A stretch of 11,511 bases of DNA, taken from positions 1-11,511 of the forward strand of contig JAISJS010000388.1 of assembly GCA_031261385.1 (NCBI GenBank), in the 5' to 3' direction. Below, in pieces: positions 5,469 to 11,511 of this stretch. The notes beneath the pieces were generated by a model that was not told the DNA's origin, searched no databases, and saw only the letters and a program-made list of their open reading frames with translations. The stretch is from Treponema sp. (lineage in GTDB: Bacteria > Spirochaetota > Spirochaetia > Treponematales > Breznakiellaceae). The translations under genes and the position numbers were made by a program. The stretch's first letter is position 1. Every line of letters begins with the position of its first letter.

Positions 5469-8400
5469 TGTCTGGCTTTTTGTATATTTGGCCGGTTTGG
5501 CGGGGCAAAGCGGCGGTTAAAACCGGCAAGGCTTTCTATGGGCCAGGCGTCACCCAGAATATAGGTGAATCCCTGGAATACATTTTCCGCGATGATAAGC
5601 GCGGGGGGGACAAGCTGTGCGGCGGAAAAAACCTCCGATCTGCGGCTGGTTCCCGAAGAAATAAACGTACACCGGGTAAAATGGGGGAATGTGTTCCGTA
5701 TGGTAAACGCTTTTGCGGCAAAGGAAGTTTTCAGGGCAAATGAACTTCCGATATAAATACTTTCAACGGCGTCGGTAATGACGGCAGCGGCATCCCGGGC
5801 ACTGACGGAAAAAGAGCCGCCGTTCATGGTAAGCTTTGACCTGCGTATTTCAAGGCCGGAACAATAATCCCCCGCGGCGGCAGAAACTTTTATATTGTTG
5901 AAGTCTGCATCGACTCCGGTAAGGCTGAACACTGTGCCGGTCCGCAGGCAATCCAGATTGAATTCCGATTCGGTTATTTCCAGAACGCCGCCTGACATCT
6001 CAAGAATTAGACCGTTCCCCCCTTCAAGCTGCGTTTTTGTTTTGACCATACTGAGGTGAGAATTACGAACCTGCGCCGCGGGGATTCTCCTGTCGGTGGT
6101 CATGAGGGAAATTATCCGGCTGTCCCTGACAGCGCATACCGCCCCTTCGGCGCCAAGAAAAGGCCCTGCAAGGGTTATATATGAATTTTCTATTTCCAGA
6201 TGTGCTCCCTGCTGTACCTGCACAAGGGGAGCGCCGTCCTGCCGCCGTTCCAAATTCAGTGAGCGCAGGGTCAGCGTTCCCTTCTGCGCCGTCAGCGTAA
6301 CGCCGGGCAGTACCGCAATAGCTCCACGGCCCTTTCCGCGCTCCCATTTTTCAGTAAAAGAGCCGTCGATACAAAAATCGCCGGAGAATGTGATGCTTTT
6401 TCGCAGTTGAAGGGCGCCTGAGCAATAAATATTTTTCCGCCCCGCACGAACAGCAAATTCAATAGCCGCTTCAAGCGATGAGAACGGCTTGTCCCGGCTG
6501 CCCTCGTCAGAAAGAAGATCGGCAGCTTGACCCGGAGTTCCGGAAGCCGAAACGTATACGGTAAGCGGGTCCAGGATAAAATTACGAATTGCAGGCGGAC
6601 CCTTGTTTCCCGCAGAATCTTCAAGCCACGCTTCAAGATGAACTTCGGCATATTCGCCATTGCCTGAAGCAAGGAACAGAGGCCCCTTCTCCTGTACCGC
6701 CTGCACCATCCCTGAGGCATAGCGGAGGCGGGCGGCAGTGACAAGCTGTGCGTCCTCATCACCTTCCCTGCTTTCTGCAGAAACCCGAACCGGGCCTCTT
6801 TGCCATGAAGCTTCAGAGGGCGCGCTTAAAACCGGCGGCAGGGGAAGAAGGCGATCTGTCCGCCATGTTGCAAGGCTTTCCCCGTTTGCAGAAATAAAAC
6901 GCCATTCAATATCTTCGCCGTCACAGGCGTCAAGGAATTGCTTTTCTGCGCCGCTTTGTTTATTTGCCGTCAGTTCAGAAACATAGCGCCATTCCTCCCC
7001 CAAAGGAGCTTTTTCAAACGGATTTCTGTTTTGGATCGAAGCGTACCGCCAGGCATACCGGCCCTGCGCAGGATCGGCCGGTTTTGTCCGCGCCGGCATC
7101 GGAGGAATGGCGGCGGTAAAAGGACCGCGTATGCTGTCCCCCTGATCGATGATCCACCGGAGCGTTCCCCCTTCGGCGGCTATGCAGGCAGGAATATTTC
7201 CCGTACTCCACACAGCGGCGCTGTTCCAGATATAACGGACAATACCGCCGGCAGATGAAAAAACCACTACCCGGCTCCGGCCTGTCTGTACGATTCGGGG
7301 ATTTCCCGCTTCCTCTCCCGGAGCGGGAGCGCCCCCTTCGGTATAAAAAATATTATCCACGGTCCGCTCACCTGAATCTGCGCCGGCCTTTTCCGGAACC
7401 ATCTCAGTTCCTATGCCGTTCAGGGTAAAAACAAACCGGTATAGTATGCTTTCACCGGCAGTCCCTGCCGGGTGTTCCTGCGATAAATGAAGTGCAACGA
7501 TCCTTCTTGCAGCGGGGACGGGACGGAGCACAAGGCCGTTGCCCCCGGACACTGTTGCCCTGCCCCGTAAATCACGGGGGAGGCCGCCGACAGACCAGAA
7601 TACGTTTTCCGGCAATGCGATTGCGGTATTTTCCCGGATCTCCCGCCCTTCCAGAACACGCAATGGCTCAAATAACGATTGCAGATTGGCAGGATCCGAA
7701 TAACGCTCATACGCAGTTTGCCGACCTTCGACCCGGTAATTGATTTTTTCTTCCTGAACATAGCCGCCGGCGTCACGGTACGCTATGCGGAGCGTTACCT
7801 CCCCGGTTCTTTCGATAAGCGCAGGAACGGTATACCGTATCCCGTTTTCCCCCGCAGGATCGCTGCCGTCGGCGGTCCAGAAAACATCCTTTCCCTGCGC
7901 GCCGGAAATGATCAGCCGCTGGGGATTTGCCCAGCGGCCCGGAGCGGGGTTTTCCACCCTGACGCCGGGAAAATCAAAGGAACGCGTCACCGGAGCAGAG
8001 GCGTTTCCCGCAGAATCAACAGCCCAGACTATGGCGGAAAAGGCGCCGGGGGCAAAGGCAGGGGATGAAGCAAGATCGGGCACAAAAACCGGCGCCGCGC
8101 CGGTATCCACACAGGCCTGGACTTTTACCCCCTGCCCTGCCTCGGAGACAAGGACAATACGGCCCCCCGCTACCGTTTTTATTTTTACATCAGGAGGCGG
8201 CGGGGGCTTTTTATCAATCGTAATTAAAAAAGAACGGGTCTCCAGAATCCGGTTATCCGGCGGCGGCGAGTACCGTTCGGCGGTAATACGAAAATCCAGT
8301 TCTTCGCCCGCAGGAACGTCCAGATCGATAGCGGCGGCGCTTTCCCCGCGGTACCGCTCAAGCGCATTCACCAAAACACGAAGCCGCTCCCCCTGCGGAA

Positions 8401-8557
8401 CGGAAAACCAGAATTTTTGCGGTCCTCCGTAACCCCCGTCCCGGGCATTGGTCAGAATACCGCTTCCCGGTAAAGGGGCCTGCGCGGGCAAAAACGCGGC
8501 AGACAGAAAAAACAGGCCCATGCCAAAAAGCAGAAAAAATCCGTTCCGTTTAAACAT
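5465..8557 (-). CDS. Exported 1030-residue protein with Ig-like/chitobiase-like modules and a C-terminal right-handed beta-helix
   Basis: Function unknown. Residues 1-26 are a signal peptide (basic KR, hydrophobic core FFLLFGMGLFFLSAAFL, cleavage after AQA). No lipobox cysteine is present, so it is not a lipoprotein. Residues about 30-200 include a proline linker (118-122) and an AVDSAGNASAP strand typical of bacterial Ig-like modules. Residues about 202-277 look like the chitobiase/hexosaminidase C-terminal type (FWTADGSDP). A second Ig-type ending, LEDSAGNKGPPAIRNFILDP, lies at 645-664. From about 668 a pectate-lyase-like beta-helix begins (DEGSRDKPFSSLEAAIEFA) and runs through repeated hydrophobic coils to about 1000. 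No catalytic residues are obvious, so adhesion or glycan binding are guesses. The ATG overlaps the phosphoribosyltransferase stop by 1 nt and has GGGG 5 nt upstream. Confidence 0.85.
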   Translation of the reverse strand: MFKRNGFFLLFGMGLFFLSAAFLPAQAPLPGSGILTNARDGGYGGPQKFWFSVPQGERLRVLVNALERYRGESAAAIDLDVPAGEELDFRITAERYSPPPDNRILETRSFLITIDKKPPPPPDVKIKTVAGGRIVLVSEAGQGVKVQACVDTGAAPVFVPDLASSPAFAPGAFSAIVWAVDSAGNASAPVTRSFDFPGVRVENPAPGRWANPQRLIISGAQGKDVFWTADGSDPAGENGIRYTVPALIERTGEVTLRIAYRDAGGYVQEEKINYRVEGRQTAYERYSDPANLQSLFEPLRVLEGREIRENTAIALPENVFWSVGGLPRDLRGRATVSGGNGLVLRPVPAARRIVALHLSQEHPAGTAGESILYRFVFTLNGIGTEMVPEKAGADSGERTVDNIFYTEGGAPAPGEEAGNPRIVQTGRSRVVVFSSAGGIVRYIWNSAAVWSTGNIPACIAAEGGTLRWIIDQGDSIRGPFTAAIPPMPARTKPADPAQGRYAWRYASIQNRNPFEKAPLGEEWRYVSELTANKQSGAEKQFLDACDGEDIEWRFISANGESLATWRTDRLLPLPPVLSAPSEASWQRGPVRVSAESREGDEDAQLVTAARLRYASGMVQAVQEKGPLFLASGNGEYAEVHLEAWLEDSAGNKGPPAIRNFILDPLTVYVSASGTPGQAADLLSDEGSRDKPFSSLEAAIEFAVRAGRKNIYCSGALQLRKSITFSGDFCIDGSFTEKWERGKGRGAIAVLPGVTLTAQKGTLTLRSLNLERRQDGAPLVQVQQGAHLEIENSYITLAGPFLGAEGAVCAVRDSRIISLMTTDRRIPAAQVRNSHLSMVKTKTQLEGGNGLILEMSGGVLEITESEFNLDCLRTGTVFSLTGVDADFNNIKVSAAAGDYCSGLEIRRSKLTMNGGSFSVSARDAAAVITDAVESIYIGSSFALKTSFAAKAFTIRNTFPHFTRCTFISSGTSRRSEVFSAAQLVPPALIIAENVFQGFTYILGDAWPIESLAGFNRRFAPPNRPNIQKARQ

Positions 8558-9168
8558 CAGGTCCCCTTGTATATCACCTCAAGAACTTCCCGTAATTCCG
8601 GGTCCTGGGCATAATAATTTTCTTCCAGTTCCTTTTCCGAAAGCCCCACGAGTTCATGGCTCATATAGTGAATCCAGTAATCATCATCATTAACCGAAAG
8701 TTCATGTTTCCGGCACCAGTAATCCGGCTGAATCGGAAGCTGCTCTTTTTTATCGTAAAAATACTTATAGTCATGCACGGCAACTTTAAGGTCCTGCCGG
8801 GGTATGCCCCGCTCAAGAATTATCTCCGCCAGATAGTTGATGGTTCTGCCGGTATCGAAAATATCGTCGACCAGCAGCACCTTGTCCCCCACCCGCAGGT
8901 GTTCCGGGGCATAAGTCCAGCCCTCAACGGTGATATTGTCTGCGGTAAGCACCCCCGAATAGGAGCGGGCCACCACCGATGCATAATACACCGGCCGATC
9001 GCTTTTGCGGACAATCTTGAAATATTCGCTTATCACATTGCCCATATACGCCCCGCCCCGCAGGGATACATAGATCACGTCGGGAATAAACCCCTCCCGG
9101 TAAATCCGGTGAGCCATTTTAAGGGTGTTGTTCCGCACCACATCATACTGGAGAAATTCCTTTTTCAT
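8557..9168 (-). CDS. Phosphoribosyltransferase (type I, purine PRT-like)
   Basis: Type I phosphoribosyltransferases attach ribose-5-phosphate from PRPP to a base. The PRPP-binding motif VLLVDDIFDTGRTI is at residues 97-110, and the PPi-contacting loop is probably SLRGGAYMG (35-43). Later aromatic segments DYWCRK (149-154) and WIHYMSHEL (165-173) resemble the base-binding end of hypoxanthine/xanthine-guanine enzymes, so purine salvage is the best guess; the exact base is not determined. At 203 residues the length fits. The ATG at 9166-9168 lacks a convincing RBS but is preceded by TATACT with 6 nt between. It follows the rhomboid gene after 14 nt and overlaps the next gene by 1 nt. Confidence 0.85.
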   Translation of the reverse strand: MKKEFLQYDVVRNNTLKMAHRIYREGFIPDVIYVSLRGGAYMGNVISEYFKIVRKSDRPVYYASVVARSYSGVLTADNITVEGWTYAPEHLRVGDKVLLVDDIFDTGRTINYLAEIILERGIPRQDLKVAVHDYKYFYDKKEQLPIQPDYWCRKHELSVNDDDYWIHYMSHELVGLSEKELEENYYAQDPELREVLEVIYKGT

Positions 9169-9174
9169 AGGAAC

Positions 9175-9203
9175 AGTATACTCTATTTTTGCGGCGGTTT
9201 GAA
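9175..9203 (-). promoter_or_regulatory. Possible internal promoter giving a leaderless phosphoribosyltransferase mRNA
   Basis: On the minus strand TATACT (9175-9180) is followed by 6 nt and the ATG. At 17 nt upstream TTCAAA (9198-9203) matches the -35 consensus at four of six positions. The start would be at or next to the ATG. It lies at the end of the rhomboid gene, so the gene could also be read from the upstream operon. Confidence 0.45.
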
Positions 9204-9743
9204 GAACCCAAACAGGCTGCCACAGAAACCGCCCACAATATGGGCAAACTGGGAGATGTTGTCGGTTTGGAGGGAACTGTACAGCTGCTCACCAAGGTAC
9301 AGTACCAGTATCAAAATAAAGGTGAGGGGGATTTCTCCGCGGTTAAAGTTGGTAAATGAGGCCAGCAGAATCATCATAAAAACCACGCCGGAGGCGCCCA
9401 TGAGGCTTGCGTCAAAAAACAGCACATTGAGCACACCGGTGACCAGGGCGGTAATCAGTATCATCAAAAGCAGGGAAAGGGAGCCGTAGCTTTCCTCGAG
9501 CATCGGGCCGATGAGCAGAATTATCGAAAAATTGCCCAAAAGATGGGTCCAGTTGGCGTGACCGGCTATATGAGAGACAAGCGTCACCCAATCCCGCAGG
9601 CGTGAAGGCGAAAAGCCGCTTTTTCCGGGAACCATGAACCAGTATTCGGCAAGGTTGGGCAGCAGGGTCTGGGAAAGGGCCAGCGTCAGGGCGCTCGACA
9701 GGGCAAAAGTAAGCACCGTGGGGGCGTTATATTTTATCTTCAT
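9183..9743 (-). CDS. Rhomboid-family intramembrane serine protease
   Basis: Rhomboids cut transmembrane substrates within the membrane. The 186-residue protein has about six hydrophobic segments and the catalytic set: HxxxN in HLLGN (His67, Asn71), GASG with nucleophile Ser118, and His169 in QFAHIVGG on the last helix; all are intact, so it should be active. It is the short six-helix bacterial form without a soluble extension. The substrate is unknown. Its ATG overlaps the exoA stop in an ATGA (9740-9743), indicating co-transcription and coupled translation with exoA. Confidence 0.9.
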   Translation of the reverse strand: MKIKYNAPTVLTFALSSALTLALSQTLLPNLAEYWFMVPGKSGFSPSRLRDWVTLVSHIAGHANWTHLLGNFSIILLIGPMLEESYGSLSLLLMILITALVTGVLNVLFFDASLMGASGVVFMMILLASFTNFNRGEIPLTFILILVLYLGEQLYSSLQTDNISQFAHIVGGFCGSLFGFFKPPQK

Positions 9744-10519
9744 GACTTTATTTCTATTTCTACCGGACAGTGATCCGATCCCTGCACCTCAGGCCGGATA
9801 ACCGAACGTTTTATTTTTGGCAGGAAGGCCGGGTCCACGCAATGATAATCAAGACGCCACCCGACGTTCCGTTCCCGTGCATTCATCCGGTAGGACCACC
9901 AACTGTAATGATTCGGCTCGCCGGGGTGAAAATGGCGGAACGTATCAACAAAGCCCGCGGCGGTGTAGCTGTCCATCCAGGCGCGCTCCTCGGGGAGGTA
10001 GCCGGCGTTTCCCTCGTTCTCTTTGGGGCGGGCAATATCGATAGGCGTGTGGGCAATATTGTAATCCCCGCAGAGGACAAAATGCCGTTTTTGGGAAACC
10101 AGCTTTTTGCAGAGTTCCATCATCGCCGCGCAGAAATCCAGTTTGTATCCGAGCCGGGCGCCGCCGTCCTGGGAATTGGGAAAATAGGCGGAAATCAGCG
10201 TAAAATCCTTAAATTCCGCCTGAAGCGCCCTCCCCTCATCATCAAATTCCCTGATACCCAGGGGCTTTACGTCCAGGGGCTTTGTTTTGGTATAAATTGC
10301 AACGCCGGAATAGCCCCGTTTTACCGAACTGGCCCAAAAAGCGGTATATGGCTTCCCTTTTTTATCATTCGGTGAGAGCAGCGCAGGCGATAACTGTCCC
10401 GGCTCGGCCTTGGTCTCCTGCAAACAGAGCATATCAGGGGATTCCTCTGTCATCCATTGGATAAAACCCTTCTTTTCCACCGCCCGGATACCGTTTACAT
10501 TCCATGATAGAATCCGCAT
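9740..10519 (-). CDS. exoA: Exodeoxyribonuclease III / AP endonuclease
   Basis: This Mg-dependent enzyme cuts at abasic sites and trims 3' blocked ends in base excision repair. The 259-residue protein carries the family motifs in order: MRILSWNVNGIRA (1-13, Asn9), LQETK with Glu35, AYFPN with Tyr112, GDYNIAH with Asp152 and Asn154, WRLDYH with Asp224, and SDHCPV with catalytic Asp249-His250. The start chosen is ATG 10517-10519, which begins exactly at the conserved MRILSWN. A TTG at 10562-10564 would add 15 residues of no family resemblance. No Shine-Dalgarno is visible, but TGC-TATATT ends 7 nt upstream. It is the first gene of the minus-strand run that ends with rnhB. Confidence 0.95.
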   Translation of the reverse strand: MRILSWNVNGIRAVEKKGFIQWMTEESPDMLCLQETKAEPGQLSPALLSPNDKKGKPYTAFWASSVKRGYSGVAIYTKTKPLDVKPLGIREFDDEGRALQAEFKDFTLISAYFPNSQDGGARLGYKLDFCAAMMELCKKLVSQKRHFVLCGDYNIAHTPIDIARPKENEGNAGYLPEERAWMDSYTAAGFVDTFRHFHPGEPNHYSWWSYRMNARERNVGWRLDYHCVDPAFLPKIKRSVIRPEVQGSDHCPVEIEIKS

Positions 10520-10526
10520 ACGCCAA

Positions 10527-10535
10527 AATATAGCA
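10527..10535 (-). promoter_or_regulatory. Extended -10 promoter of exoA
   Basis: On the minus strand TGC-TATATT has the extended TGn element directly joined to the -10 hexamer. The -10 ends 7 nt before the ATG, so the mRNA would be essentially leaderless. No clear -35 is present, as is common for extended -10 promoters. Confidence 0.5.
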
Positions 10536-10594
10536 AAAAAATGAGAATTAGTGTATAGCTCCAATGTCGCCCAAAAGGGTGAGTAAAAAAGGTG

Positions 10595-10623
10595 TTGCCA
10601 TCGACGATTTTCTGGTTTATACT
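10595..10623 (+). promoter_or_regulatory. Sigma-70-type promoter of the sensor kinase
   Basis: TTGCCA (10595-10600) and TATACT (10618-10623) are separated by 17 nt. The ATG at 10630 begins 6 nt after the -10 box, where transcription itself would start. This favours ATG 10630 over the upstream in-frame ATG 10564, which would lie ahead of the promoter. Confidence 0.6.
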
Positions 10624-10629
10624 AATAAA

Positions 10630-11511
10630 ATGATTGAGGAGCAAAGTATTTCTTCAAAGGCTGCAGGCAGAAAAGTTCCAATTTATATTTCTGTATTGAT
10701 AATATTCTGGACATTGAGTATAGCAGGGGCATTGCTCCTTAATATTAACCGCACCTACGAGCATGCCAAGGAGTCTGCGTTAATTCAGGCGCGGACTGCC
10801 TTTGAAAAAGACGTTATGTACCGCCGCTGGGTCTCCGGCCTTGGCGGGGTTTACGGCAAAATCGGCCCAACCCTCCCCTCCAACCCCTATCTTGCAGCCG
10901 ATTCGACCAGGGATATACCGGGGCCAAACGGCATCCCGTATACCAAAATAAATCCCGCATATATGACCCGGCTTGTCCACGAACTCGGCGAGCTTGCATC
11001 AGGCGTTACCGGACATATCACGAGCACCAACCCGATTCGTCCGGACAATAAACCGGATGCCTGGGAAGAACAGGCCCTGTACTCACTTGAAGAAAATCCC
11101 GAGCTCAAAGAGCTCTCCGTCATAACAACCAGGGACGGTAAAGATTATTTTCGCTTTATCGGGCCGCTTGTTACCGAAGAAAGCTGCCTTTCCTGCCATG
11201 CAATTCAGGGGTACGTGGCAGGAGAGCAGCGCGGCGGTATCAGCGTCGATGTGCCGATGGCGCCGTTCCTCAGATCGGCCAAAACTGCCATAGTGTTTCT
11301 GGTTCTTTCCCATGGCGCGCTCTGGCTTATCGGTTTTACGGGTCTTTTGGTTTTTGGCCAGCGTATCATTTTGCACATAAAGCAGCAGGATAAAGCTGAG
11401 GTACAGCTCCGCTCCCTTGCCGCCGAGCTTGAAGACCGGGTAGAGGAACGCACCAAAGAATTGCAGATGAGCCAGGAAGCCGCCGAACGGGCCAACATGG
11501 CAAAAAGCGAA
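10630..11511 (+). CDS. Sensor histidine kinase with Tll0287-like (DUF3365) heme sensor domain, 3' end outside window
   Basis: The 294 visible residues are the sensing half of a membrane histidine kinase. TM1 is about residues 17-38, an exported domain spans 39-217, and TM2 about 219-243. The exported domain fits DUF3365/Tll0287: RRWVSGLGGVYG, NPAYMTRLVHEL, a YFRFIGPL strand and the CLSCH motif (186-190), which matches the covalent c-type heme site CxxCH. After TM2 a charged coiled coil (about 252-290) ends in ERANMAKSE, the usual lead-in to the phospho-acceptor helix, which lies beyond the right edge with the catalytic domain. Redox or gas sensing through heme is inferred from the family. An in-frame ATG at 10564 would add 22 residues; 10630 is preferred because a promoter sits between them. 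Confidence 0.88.
   Translation, partial: MIEEQSISSKAAGRKVPIYISVLIIFWTLSIAGALLLNINRTYEHAKESALIQARTAFEKDVMYRRWVSGLGGVYGKIGPTLPSNPYLAADSTRDIPGPNGIPYTKINPAYMTRLVHELGELASGVTGHITSTNPIRPDNKPDAWEEQALYSLEENPELKELSVITTRDGKDYFRFIGPLVTEESCLSCHAIQGYVAGEQRGGISVDVPMAPFLRSAKTAIVFLVLSHGALWLIGFTGLLVFGQRIILHIKQQDKAEVQLRSLAAELEDRVEERTKELQMSQEAAERANMAKSE

Noticed and set aside
7785..8432. 215-residue plus-strand open frame
   Set aside because: Antisense to the beta-helix gene, a by-product of GC-rich codon positions; the minus-strand frame has a signal peptide and domain structure.
8656..9489. 277-residue plus-strand open frame
   Set aside because: It lies antisense to the phosphoribosyltransferase and rhomboid genes, both of which have intact catalytic motifs.
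10520..10564. TTG start adding 15 residues to ExoA
   Set aside because: The family begins at MRILSWN; the extension runs through the extended -10 box and has no RBS.
10564..10629. Upstream ATG of the sensor kinase
   Set aside because: A well-spaced TTGCCA-17-TATACT promoter lies between it and ATG 10630, so the upstream ATG would not be in the main transcript. It could be right if another promoter exists.

Overview
The window most likely comes from a spirochaete, probably a Treponema-type anaerobe of moderate GC content. The inference rests on the gene set: a bacterial PUR-alpha domain protein of the kind found mainly in Spirochaetes and Bacteroidetes, a minimal NifS/NifU iron-sulfur pair, and a large secreted beta-helix protein. 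No strain can be named from the sequence alone. There is no plasmid, phage, CRISPR or tRNA signal. Most genes look chromosomal and vertically inherited, and gene density is high, with no gene-free gap above about 150 bases.

Layout, left to right. (1) Positions 1-173 hold the C-terminal end of a small plus-strand protein with a four-cysteine zinc ribbon. It converges on the minus-strand iron-sulfur operon, and two hairpins lie between them. (2) Positions 323-2184 (minus) hold nifS then nifU: a cysteine desulfurase and its scaffold, separated by an 83-nt spacer that contains two perfect hairpins. A strong promoter sits just upstream of nifS. (3) Positions 2334-4250 (plus) encode a large phosphohexomutase, transcribed divergently from nifS. 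After two perfect hairpins comes a GTG-started PUR-domain nucleic-acid-binding protein (4329-4790). (4) A repeat-like inverted element (4794-4896) fills the convergent gap to the next operon. (5) Positions 4902-10519 (minus) hold a tightly packed run: exonuclease III (exoA), rhomboid protease, phosphoribosyltransferase, a 1030-residue exported beta-helix protein and RNase HII (rnhB). Junctions are 4-nt or 1-nt overlaps, or a 14-nt gap. (6) From 10630 a sensor kinase runs off the right edge (plus). It carries a Tll0287-like DUF3365 sensor domain with a c-type heme motif.

Working together: NifS takes sulfur from cysteine and NifU builds Fe-S clusters with it. ExoA and RNase HII, at the two ends of the minus-strand run, are DNA repair and RNA:DNA processing enzymes. 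The beta-helix protein and the rhomboid are envelope functions embedded in the same transcript. The sensor kinase probably reads a redox or gas signal.

The most interesting signals are: -10 boxes only 6-8 nt ahead of the start codons of four genes that lack a well-placed Shine-Dalgarno, suggesting leaderless transcripts; the duplicated RBS motif flanking hairpins between nifS and nifU; the CGGAG/CAGAG inverted repeat at 4794-4896 and its possible relative after the phosphohexomutase; and the periplasmic heme-binding kinase in what looks like a fermentative spirochaete.
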